Origin: Thermoplasmata archaeon
Lineage (GTDB): Archaea > Thermoplasmatota > Thermoplasmata > UBA10834
Assembly (NCBI GenBank): GCA_025457845.1
Contig: JALOTO010000109.1
Location: forward strand, 1 to 5,373
Reading direction: 5' to 3'
DNA length: 5,373 bases
The notes beneath the pieces were generated by a model. It did not search any database. It saw only the letters and a program-made list of their open reading frames with translations, and had not been told where the DNA came from. Of this stretch, positions 1 through 4,521 are shown in pieces. How positions within the stretch are numbered: the first letter of the stretch is position 1; each line of letters opens with the position of its first letter. A program made the position numbers and the translations under genes.

Positions 1-1110
1 GGGCTCTCGTACACCTGCATCGATGGATGCGCGCTCTGCTGCCTATGCCAGCCCGAGCTCCTGCCGGACGAGCTGGAGCGCTTCAGGAAGGACCCTAGGT
101 TGTCGGCCGGGGTATCGGACACGCACATCTCGCCCGACGTGGACGGACCGGCCATAAGGCTCAGGGGGTCGTACGGCGCCTGCCACTTCCTGCAGGGAAG
201 GAGGTGCACGATCTACGGCGACAGGCCCCACTTCTGCAGGCTCTTCCCGGTCAACGTCTTCGTGGGATGGAGGGTCCAGCTCAACGCCAACCTCTCGTGC
301 AGGGGGATAGGGCTCCCTGGCGAGGACCTCGAGGCCGCGGGAAGGGAGGTCCTGAGGTGGCACGGCGAGGAGACGCTCTCCCAGGAACTGCGCGAGGCGT
401 CGGATGTCTTCCGCCAGTTCGTCGACAACACCCGCGAGGCGAAGGTTGCCCAGTCATTCCAATCGGTCAGGAGGGCGGCCGACATGCTTGTCGACGACCT
501 GACCGACAGGATCGGGCTGAGCAGGGTCCTGACGTACGCGGAGCACGGACGGACGAGGCAGAACTCGCCCCCTGAGGATTTCGCCAGACAGGCCAGGGGC
601 ACGGACGCCGACGCCGATGTGGAGCAGAGGGCGGTCATGGACGGGACGGACCTCTTCGACCTGGAGGAGCTGTCTCACCTGCCTGTCTACGCGGGGAAGG
701 ACCTCGGATGGAGCATATTCAAGCTCATCGGAGGCGAGATCGTGGGCCACAGGCTCGAGGAGGACGGAAGGATCACGGAGACCTCCAGGACCGCACCCTC
801 GGATGTCGAGCCCATGCCCATGGACGCCTCCGGCAGGGAGGCCATGACCAGGTACCTCCGGCTGGTGAACTCCAGGGACTGCTTCATGGGGCACGCGGCC
901 CACCTGCTCGACGACGAGGGCTACTCCTTCAACTTCGGGCAGGTGTACATCGGGGCGATGGCCACCAACGCCCTCGACCTGTGGTGGAGGGCGTCGTTCC
1001 TGGCCCGGCTCACAGGGAAGGAGTCGCTCGGAGCGGACGAGGTCAGGGAGGGGGTCGTCTTCTTCGACATGGACCTGCTCGACCTCCCCACGATCGGCGC
1101 GTTCATCTGA
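1..1110 (+). CDS. YkgJ-type cysteine-cluster (putative Zn/Fe-chelating) protein, 5' end missing
   Basis: The frame is open from base 1, so the true start lies before the window; 369 residues are visible, ending at TGA 1108-1110. Near the visible N-terminus is a dense cysteine cluster (visible residues C6, C10, C13, C14, C16). It is followed by C61, C69, an IYGDRPHFCR motif (C79), a FPV segment and C100 in LSCRGIG. This spacing is the signature of the YkgJ/UPF0153 family (PF03692), annotated as a putative zinc- or iron-chelating domain whose biochemical role is unsettled. Residues from about 110 onward match no domain I recognise; they look helical and soluble and have no membrane segment. The protein is longer than minimal YkgJ proteins, so the C-terminal two thirds may be a separate lineage-specific domain. 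The family call is firm; the function is not known. Confidence 0.85.
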   Translation, partial: GLSYTCIDGCALCCLCQPELLPDELERFRKDPRLSAGVSDTHISPDVDGPAIRLRGSYGACHFLQGRRCTIYGDRPHFCRLFPVNVFVGWRVQLNANLSCRGIGLPGEDLEAAGREVLRWHGEETLSQELREASDVFRQFVDNTREAKVAQSFQSVRRAADMLVDDLTDRIGLSRVLTYAEHGRTRQNSPPEDFARQARGTDADADVEQRAVMDGTDLFDLEELSHLPVYAGKDLGWSIFKLIGGEIVGHRLEEDGRITETSRTAPSDVEPMPMDASGREAMTRYLRLVNSRDCFMGHAAHLLDDEGYSFNFGQVYIGAMATNALDLWWRASFLARLTGKESLGADEVREGVVFFDMDLLDLPTIGAFI

Positions 1111-1112
1111 GC

Positions 1113-1187
1113 ATCGACCACGGGCGGCGGAGCGATGTACCATTCCGTGCAGGGGACCCGGCCGCCCCCGTCGATTCTGTTTCATTC
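1113..1187 (+). terminator. Hairpin terminator of the YkgJ-type gene
   Basis: Starting two bases after the stop codon, ATCGAC (1113-1118) pairs with GTCGAT (1170-1175), and GGGCGGC (1122-1128) pairs with GCCGCCC (1161-1167). The two helices are separated by a small 3x2 internal loop. The 32-base apical region is followed by a T-rich run (about 1175-1187). The position, 13 paired bases and trailing T-rich tract fit a transcription terminator. Archaeal terminators depend mainly on T tracts, so the hairpin may instead stabilise the mRNA 3' end. Confidence 0.5.
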
Positions 1188-1200
1188 AAACCTCCCCCGT

Positions 1201-1288
1201 ACGAAAGCGTTATCTATGCGAATTTCATCTAACCTTTTCGAAACTTTTCAGCGGGGGAGTACATACGGACAAACCGGCCGCAGTAACG
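1201..1288 (+). promoter_or_regulatory. Putative promoter region of the Lrp gene
   Basis: This AT-richer stretch contains CGAAAC (1239-1244) followed by TTTTCA (1245-1250), which resembles an archaeal BRE plus a weak TATA box. Transcription would then begin about 1272-1278, giving a nearly leaderless mRNA for the TTG start at 1289. That would explain why no Shine-Dalgarno sequence sits at the normal distance: the GGGGGAG at 1253-1259 is about 30 bases away. The palindrome TTTCGAAA (1236-1243) could be an operator, perhaps for autoregulation, which is common in Lrp-type genes. A second weak candidate is CGAAAGCGTTATCTA at 1202-1216. Confidence 0.3.
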
Positions 1289-1735
1289 TTGGACAAGAAT
1301 GACAAGATCATATTGAAAATGCTTCAAGAGGACTGCAACGTCAGCCTCAAGAAGATCGGCGAGAAGACCGGCCTGTCCTCCTCGACCGTCCACTACAGGG
1401 TCAACAGGCTTATTGACGAGAAGGTCATCACGGGGTTCAAGGCATGCGTCGACCCGCTCAAGGTCGGCAAGGAGATACTGGCCATCTCCCTGATAACCGG
1501 GAAGTACGGGCCCGACTACTCCAAGAAGATCGGGGAGAAGATAGGGAAGATCCCCGGCGTCTGGGGCGTCTACTTCCTTCTCGGGAACATCGATTTCGCC
1601 ATCCTGCTGAGGGCCTCCACCAGGGAGGAGCTCAAGGACATGGTCGACTCGTTCATCAAGATCGAGGAGGTAGAGAGGAGCAACACCTACCTCATACTCG
1701 AGAGGATGAAGGAAGACACGACCGTGCAGCTCTGA
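1289..1735 (+). CDS. Lrp/AsnC-family transcriptional regulator
   Basis: A 148-residue DNA-binding regulator of the usual Lrp/AsnC length. Residues 1-50 form the winged helix-turn-helix: DKNDKIILKMLQED is the typical first helix, and SSSTVHYRVNRLIDEKVITGF is the recognition helix plus wing. Residues about 57-145 form the RAM effector-binding and oligomerisation domain (ILAISLIT strand, helix at 76-88, VWGVYFLLGNIDFAILLRA strands). The family commonly binds amino acids and works as dimers to octamers; the ligand and targets cannot be read here. The start is TTG: no ATG or GTG lies in frame upstream before the presumed promoter, and Lrp proteins typically begin right at this LDxxDxxIL segment. 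The gene ends 13 bases before the convergent coiled-coil gene. Confidence 0.9.
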   Translation: MDKNDKIILKMLQEDCNVSLKKIGEKTGLSSSTVHYRVNRLIDEKVITGFKACVDPLKVGKEILAISLITGKYGPDYSKKIGEKIGKIPGVWGVYFLLGNIDFAILLRASTREELKDMVDSFIKIEEVERSNTYLILERMKEDTTVQL

Positions 1736-1736
1736 A

Positions 1737-1748
1737 CGGGCCTGCCCG
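1737..1748. terminator. Short inverted repeat between convergent genes
   Basis: CGGG-CCTG-CCCG lies exactly in the 13-base gap between the stop of the Lrp gene and the stop of the opposing coiled-coil gene. It could act as a bidirectional 3'-end signal. The stem is only four pairs and there is no T tract, so this is weak. Confidence 0.2.
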
Positions 1749-2867
1749 CTACCTGCTGACGACCTTCCTCGCCGCCGATAGGGCCTGGAGATAGGCCTCT
1801 ATCCTCTTCACGCGGCTCGAAAGCAACCTCAGCTCGGCGGCCAGCTGCTCCTGGGCGATGGTGACCTCTTCGGGGACCTTCACGTCTAGGATTGGGGGCG
1901 GCGGCTCTGAGGCCATCGCGTGCACGTGGGCCAGCTGGTCCTTCAGGGCCGCTATCTCGTCCGTGAGCATGTCGAACCTGGGGTCGTCCTCCTCTTCCTC
2001 GGCCTCGGGTTCTGGCACGGGTTCCTCGACGGGGATAGCCCCGACGGCGGCCATCGCCTTGTCGATCTTCCTGTCGGTCGAGGCGAGGATGACTCCGAGA
2101 CCCTTCGCTATCTTCTTGTCAAGCGCTCCCTTGAACTGTTCGAGCTCCGTGCTGAGGCGGGCCTCGGCCTCGACGGCCCTCGCGTCCTGCTCCTCCACCT
2201 TCCTGACGACATCCTGGAGGGCTCCCAGCTCCTTTGCGACGGTCTCCAGGAGCTTGATGTCCTTCTCCTCGAGGACCACCTGGTTCATGGGAGGAGGGTA
2301 GTTCTTGGAGGCGTCTATCATCGACATCATGTCGAGGGTCGGCCCGGTCCTCGCTAGCGCCTGCTTGATCGGCTCCAGCCTGGCGATGGCGGACTCCGCC
2401 ATCCTCAGAGGGCTCTTGTTCCCCTGGCCGACCTCCCTGAGGTCGTCGATGACCTTCTCGAGCTGCCGCGTCGACTCCACTATGTCCGAGCTCTCCATCG
2501 CCCGGATGTCCCTTATGGCGTCCCTTCTGCCCTTCGCCGTGGCCGATTCCGTGGAGTGTCCCTCGTGCGGGTAGACGGTGACGAGGTATGTGACGCCGGA
2601 CATGACCTTGCCCATGACATAGTCCCATGTCTGGCTGTGGACGGCGATGGACGACTTCTCGGCCCTCTCGAACATCAGGCAGAAGCAGTTGTTGGGGAGG
2701 TAGCAGACCTCGACCGAGTACGGATGGTTCCGGGCGAACATCGGGACCAGTTCGGAGCCTTCGCTCTGCACGGCGCTCATGTAGGCGCCGACATAGGCCC
2801 GCGCGTAGTTCGCCAGGTCCATGTCCGATGGAATCTTGCTCTTCGGACTATCCTTCTGGCCGATCAT
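1749..2867 (-). CDS. Unrecognised 372-residue coiled-coil protein
   Basis: I do not recognise a family. Residues about 17-125 look like a folded alpha/beta domain, with strands around VEVCYLPNNCFCLMFERA and VTYLVTVYP and two close Cys residues at 61 and 63. Residues 130-175 are a long helix. Residues 197-275 are strongly charged and heptad-like, typical of a coiled coil. A Pro/Glu-rich acidic linker (278-296) leads to a short coiled coil (297-318), then a PPPP linker (322-325), then a final coiled coil (334-368). There is no signal peptide or membrane span, so the protein is probably cytoplasmic and probably an oligomeric scaffold (inference). The start is ATG at 2865-2867 with no clear Shine-Dalgarno sequence; ATG for residue 16 is an alternative. 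It lies downstream of, and on the same strand as, the winged-helix gene at 3029-3367, with 161 bases between them. Its long open frame and GC-rich codon use match its neighbours, so I take it as a real gene. Confidence 0.8.
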   Translation of the reverse strand: MIGQKDSPKSKIPSDMDLANYARAYVGAYMSAVQSEGSELVPMFARNHPYSVEVCYLPNNCFCLMFERAEKSSIAVHSQTWDYVMGKVMSGVTYLVTVYPHEGHSTESATAKGRRDAIRDIRAMESSDIVESTRQLEKVIDDLREVGQGNKSPLRMAESAIARLEPIKQALARTGPTLDMMSMIDASKNYPPPMNQVVLEEKDIKLLETVAKELGALQDVVRKVEEQDARAVEAEARLSTELEQFKGALDKKIAKGLGVILASTDRKIDKAMAAVGAIPVEEPVPEPEAEEEEDDPRFDMLTDEIAALKDQLAHVHAMASEPPPPILDVKVPEEVTIAQEQLAAELRLLSSRVKRIEAYLQALSAARKVVSR

Positions 2868-2927
2868 GGCAGCACCAGTGGCAGGCGTGCCCGGACTCTA
2901 AGTGGTTTTCGTTCGCGAAAGGCAGAC

Positions 2928-2937
2928 TTCCTAAGGG
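2928..2937 (-). promoter_or_regulatory. CCCTTAGGAA box upstream of the coiled-coil gene
   Basis: The minus strand reads CCCTTAGGAA, ending 60 bases before the ATG. An identical 10-mer ends 59 bases before the start of the minus-strand winged-helix gene (3427-3436). The matching sequence, strand and distance suggest a shared regulator-binding site just upstream of the core promoter. A weak BRE/TATA candidate (CGAAAAC then CTTAGAG on the minus strand, about 2896-2911) would give an almost leaderless transcript. Confidence 0.45.
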
Positions 2938-2950
2938 CATCCTGTAGCAT

Positions 2951-2993
2951 CGGAGAAATAGGTTTCCGGTCAAATCTCCGGTCTGATAATCAG
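2951..2993. promoter_or_regulatory. Cluster of small repeats between the minus-strand genes
   Basis: The spacer between the winged-helix gene and the coiled-coil gene contains an inverted repeat CGGAGA (2951-2956) / TCTCCG (2975-2980). It also has a direct repeat TCCGGTC (2965-2971 and 2977-2983) with a 12-base period. A perfect palindrome CTGAT-A-ATCAG (2983-2993) completes the cluster. Its TGATAATCA core recurs exactly at 4244-4252 near the likely arlB promoter. The cluster could be an operator set for the coiled-coil gene or a processing/termination site for the winged-helix mRNA. Confidence 0.35.
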
Positions 2994-3028
2994 CGGCCTA
3001 GATGGGCGACCGCATGCTCCGGGCTGCA

Positions 3029-3367
3029 CTAATAGGCCGCCGCGGCCTCCCAATCATCGGACCACTTGACCTGCCCGGTCTTGAGCTCGAACTTGAGCCG
3101 GACCTTCCCCTCCTCGAAGAAGATGTAGGCCTTGCGGACCTGGGAGACATACAGCCGGCTCCACTTCCCCCTCTGGGTCAGGATCCTCCCCTCGCATGTG
3201 AGCAGCCCCTCGGCCATGAGGCTGTTGACCCGCCGGTAGCCCAGGGTCATCGGGATGTCCAGGTGGTCGCACATCTGCTGGACGCTCCTCGGCCGATCCC
3301 TGGCATACGTGAGTATCTTCGCGGAATACTCGTCGATCAGCAGCTTCGAGAGCTCGTACGCGTTCAA
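3029..3367 (-). CDS. Small winged-helix DNA-binding regulator (paralogue A)
   Basis: A 112-residue protein that is almost entirely one winged helix-turn-helix domain. Helix 1 is around ELSKLLIDEYSAKILTYA, helix 2 around RSVQQMCDHLDIP, the recognition helix around TLGYRRVNSLMAEGLL, and a beta wing follows. A C-terminal strand pair covers about residues 75-95 (KAYIFFEEGKVRLKFEL), and the protein ends in EAAAAY. By hand, residues 12-96 align without gaps to the divergent gene at 3655-4020 with about 29 of 85 identities, so the two are paralogues. The start is TTG: the frame upstream closes at a TGA (3407-3409) with no ATG or GTG between. No ligand or metal site is apparent. Its position beside an archaellum operon makes a motility regulator plausible, but this is inference. 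Confidence 0.8.
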   Translation of the reverse strand: MNAYELSKLLIDEYSAKILTYARDRPRSVQQMCDHLDIPMTLGYRRVNSLMAEGLLTCEGRILTQRGKWSRLYVSQVRKAYIFFEEGKVRLKFELKTGQVKWSDDWEAAAAY

Positions 3368-3407
3368 GGGCGAGTGGCCTCTGAGACGGCAATTCCCCCT
3401 CTCTGCT

Positions 3408-3413
3408 CATAAA
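3408..3413 (-). promoter_or_regulatory. Candidate TATA box for winged-helix gene A
   Basis: The minus strand reads TTTATG at this position. Transcription would start roughly 25 bases downstream (about 3384), giving a leader of under 20 bases before the TTG start. This fits the lack of a well-placed Shine-Dalgarno sequence. The CCCTTAGGAA box lies about 13 bases upstream of it, where an activator would bind. Confidence 0.35.
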
Positions 3414-3426
3414 CAATGCCGCTCAA

Positions 3427-3436
3427 TTCCTAAGGG
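3427..3436 (-). promoter_or_regulatory. CCCTTAGGAA box upstream of winged-helix gene A
   Basis: An exact copy of the 10-mer at 2928-2937, in the same orientation and at nearly the same distance (59 versus 60 bases) from its start codon. It adjoins the GTATCAAC half-site at 3440-3447. I saw no further copy in the window. Confidence 0.45.
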
Positions 3437-3439
3437 TAA

Positions 3440-3447
3440 GTATCAAC
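3440..3447. promoter_or_regulatory. GTATCAAC half-site
   Basis: GTATCAAC is the exact reverse complement of GTTGATAC at 3515-3522, the right half of the larger dyad in the same divergent spacer. The two sites lie about 70 bases apart, near seven helical turns. This arrangement would allow cooperative binding or looping by a dimeric regulator, most simply one or both of the flanking winged-helix proteins (inference). Confidence 0.35.
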
Positions 3448-3475
3448 GATGGAAAAGCCGGTCCGCGACGTCCTC

Positions 3476-3487
3476 TCCCGTACGGGA
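3476..3487. promoter_or_regulatory. 12-base perfect palindrome TCCCGTACGGGA
   Basis: A self-complementary 12-mer with no spacer in the middle of the divergent regulatory spacer, between the GTATCAAC half-site and the GTATCA-N4-TGATAC dyad. It could be a dimer operator. With no loop it is unlikely to be an RNA hairpin. Confidence 0.35.
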
Positions 3488-3506
3488 TGGGCACCGCATG
3501 GCCATT

Positions 3507-3522
3507 GTATCAGAGTTGATAC
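3507..3522. promoter_or_regulatory. Dyad GTATCA-GAGT-TGATAC, candidate operator
   Basis: A perfect 6+6 inverted repeat with a 4-base spacer. It lies about 55 bases upstream of the strong TATA box of the plus-strand winged-helix gene and about 85 bases upstream of the minus-strand TATA candidate. Related TGAT-containing sequences follow at 3533 (TGATAG) and 3546 (TGATTC). Position and symmetry fit a binding site for a dimeric winged-helix regulator acting on one or both divergent genes. Confidence 0.5.
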
Positions 3523-3576
3523 GGACTCGCCCTGATAGAGAGACCTGATTCTCAAGCATAGTAACCGATTAGTGAA

Positions 3577-3585
3577 TTATATATA
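3577..3585 (+). promoter_or_regulatory. Strong TATA box for winged-helix gene B
   Basis: TTATATATA in an otherwise GC-rich region is the clearest archaeal TATA box in the window. Transcription should begin about 25 bases downstream of its centre, near 3605-3608. This position decides the gene's start: the upstream TTG at 3595 lies before the predicted transcript and cannot be used. Confidence 0.65.
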
Positions 3586-3654
3586 TGTAGAATTTTGATT
3601 CGCCACGCAGGAAGAGGGTGCGGGCATCCAGGGGATGTCAGCGTCGTCTTCTCA

Positions 3655-4020
3655 GTGAGGGATTCCACGGCTACCGAGTTGGGACTAGCTCAGGTCCTAA
3701 TGGACGAGTACAACATGAACATCCTGGCCGCGACAAACCACAAGGCTAGGAGCGCTAGGGAGCTCGCGTTCATGTTCGACATCCCCCTGGCCAGCTGCTA
3801 TCGCAAACTGCGAGAATTGATGGCATCGGGCCTCGTCGAACAGGAAGGCAGTGAGCTCACACCGGATGGGAAGCGATACAAGGTGTACAGGTCCCGGGTA
3901 GGGTGCGTGACCCTTGTCTACGACAAGGGGACATTGCGCATGAAGGTGGACATGAACTACAGGGCGACTCCCCTGGAGATCGTCCAGAACATGGCCACCC
4001 CGAAACCCAGAGAACTATGA
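3655..4020 (+). CDS. Small winged-helix DNA-binding regulator (paralogue B)
   Basis: From the GTG at 3655 this is a 121-residue single-domain winged helix-turn-helix protein. It has helix 1 (LAQVLMDEYNMNILAA), helix 2 (RSARELAFMFDIP), a recognition helix (ASCYRKLRELMASGLV), a wing (EGSELTPDGKRYKVYRS) and a final strand pair (VTLVYDKGTLRMKVDM). Shared landmarks with the divergent gene at 3029-3367 are DEY..IL, DIP, YR, LMA.GL, EG..LT..GK and V..G..R.K. I reject the longer TTG start at 3595 because it precedes the transcript expected from the TATA box; its extra residues also lack a counterpart in the paralogue. TTG at 3679 is another possible start. This is the last gene before the archaellum operon. 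EarA of Methanococcus is a known winged-helix activator of archaellum genes, but equivalence to EarA is unproven here. Confidence 0.8.
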   Translation: MRDSTATELGLAQVLMDEYNMNILAATNHKARSARELAFMFDIPLASCYRKLRELMASGLVEQEGSELTPDGKRYKVYRSRVGCVTLVYDKGTLRMKVDMNYRATPLEIVQNMATPKPREL

Positions 4021-4078
4021 GACACAGTCGCTGGTGACAAGAAAGAGTTGAACCGCGTCCCGGTAACTCCCCCGTTGC

Positions 4079-4096
4079 AGCGTTAGAACTAGCGCT
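4079..4096 (+). other. Hairpin after winged-helix gene B
   Basis: AGCGTTA (4079-4085) pairs with TAGCGCT (4090-4096) around a GAAC loop, giving seven pairs including one G-T. The stretch overlaps the 10-base DNA palindrome CTAGCGCTAG (4089-4098). It lies about 60 bases past the stop codon and 30 bases before a much stronger hairpin, so it may be part of a structured 3' UTR or a small RNA. Confidence 0.35.
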
Positions 4097-4128
4097 AGCT
4101 GTCGCGCCTGGGATCCGAAACCTCTCAT

Positions 4129-4154
4129 CTGAGGGGGCCGAAAGGCCCCCTCAG
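4129..4154 (+). other. Perfect 11-bp hairpin with GAAA tetraloop
   Basis: CTGAGGGGGCC (4129-4139) and GGCCCCCTCAG (4144-4154) pair without a mismatch around GAAA, a GNRA-type tetraloop closed by C-G. This would be very stable as RNA. It is followed only after about 45 bases by an oligo-T tract, so it is not a textbook bacterial-type terminator. Possible roles are mRNA 3'-end protection, part of terminator architecture, or the core of a small RNA. The minus strand can form the same stem, with a TTTC loop. No tRNA, SRP or RNase P motifs are visible around it. Confidence 0.55.
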
Positions 4155-4199
4155 GACCTCCTTCTTTACATCCATACTGGTCTAGCATCCACGCCATGG

Positions 4200-4209
4200 T
4201 TTTCTTTTT
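4200..4209 (+). terminator. Oligo-T transcription terminator
   Basis: TTTTCTTTTT is the longest T-rich run on the plus strand in this window. Archaeal RNA polymerase terminates mainly at such tracts. It lies 180 bases after winged-helix gene B and before the proposed arlB promoter, so it probably separates the two transcripts. That would leave gene B with a 3' UTR containing both hairpins. Confidence 0.45.
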
Positions 4210-4220
4210 CGGGTTTCACA

Positions 4221-4252
4221 GCGCAACCCTATTCTATAGTCCGTGATAATCA
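4221..4252 (+). promoter_or_regulatory. Candidate arlB promoter with TGATAATCA operator
   Basis: TATTCTATAG (4230-4239) is the best TATA-like element between the oligo-T tract and arlB. The palindrome TGAT-A-ATCA (4244-4252) lies just downstream, between the TATA element and the expected transcription start near 4260, where a repressor would block initiation. The same 9-mer occurs at 2984-2992. If this is the promoter, the arlB leader is about 260 bases long. No better TATA element is seen nearer the gene. Confidence 0.35.
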
Positions 4253-4259
4253 TCCATTG

Positions 4260-4508
4260 CTCTCACGCGAGACAACCGTGTCGAGGGCACAAACGTGCTA
4301 GGACTATCCACAGGGCATGTAGACCTCCCTCGGGAGTGGAAAGAGAAAACCACAGGCGGATAGGCCAGCATCGGATTCTGGCTCGGGATCATGTCTTACC
4401 TCCACTTGGACCGCCCGCCCCCGGGATGTACCGTCCTGCGGGCTTGCGCATCGATTCCCCGGCCGGGCCGGGCTGAACCCTTCCTCCGCCACAACAACCG
4501 AGAACAAA
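4260..4508 (+). other. Long non-coding stretch, probable arlB leader
   Basis: I find no convincing gene here; the short open frames on both strands have atypical, Arg/Pro-rich compositions. Several small stems are visible: GACA/TGTC (4271-4274 with 4279-4282), GCAC/GTGC (4287-4290 with 4295-4298), CTCC/GGAG around 4327-4338, and GCCCGC (4413-4418) with GCGGGC (4438-4443). Each is weak alone. They do not match a riboswitch class I can name, but the length suggests post-transcriptional control of archaellin or a separate small RNA. Confidence 0.3.
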
Positions 4509-4514
4509 GGAGGT
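4509..4514 (+). promoter_or_regulatory. Strong ribosome binding site of arlB
   Basis: GGAGGT, seven bases before the ATG, is the best Shine-Dalgarno sequence in the window. It contrasts with the weak or absent sites of the regulators and fits high-level synthesis of the filament subunit. It also fixes the arlB start at 4522. Confidence 0.85.
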
Positions 4515-4521
4515 CTAAGAA

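Noticed and set aside
454..1185. Long minus-strand frame opposite the YkgJ-type gene
   Set aside because: It is antisense to a gene with clear family motifs and has the His/Arg/Val/Pro-rich make-up of a GC-rich shadow frame.
1260..1265. TACATA, as in the EarA-binding motif of Methanococcus archaellum promoters
   Set aside because: It is a single 6-base match upstream of the Lrp gene rather than arlB, and is expected by chance.
3054..3416. 120-residue minus-strand frame overlapping winged-helix gene A
   Set aside because: It runs out of frame with a clear winged-helix protein and has an Arg/Glu/Pro-rich shadow composition; its ATG coincides with the candidate TATA box.
3595..3654. N-terminal extension of winged-helix gene B from the TTG at 3595
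   Set aside because: The TTG is only about 10 bases after the TATA box, before the expected transcript start, and the extra 20 residues have no match in the paralogue.
4040..4065. Possible tRNA T-arm (GGTTCAACTC on the minus strand)
   Set aside because: The flanking bases do not form the T stem, and no acceptor, D or anticodon stems can be built around it.
4015..4197. 60-residue minus-strand frame across the GAAA hairpin
   Set aside because: It runs through a perfect RNA-type hairpin, has no domain or ribosome site and overlaps the end of winged-helix gene B.
4243..4507. Short open frames on both strands in the arlB leader
   Set aside because: Arg/Pro-rich composition, no ribosome site, no recognisable domain and mutual overlap mark them as chance frames in GC-rich DNA.
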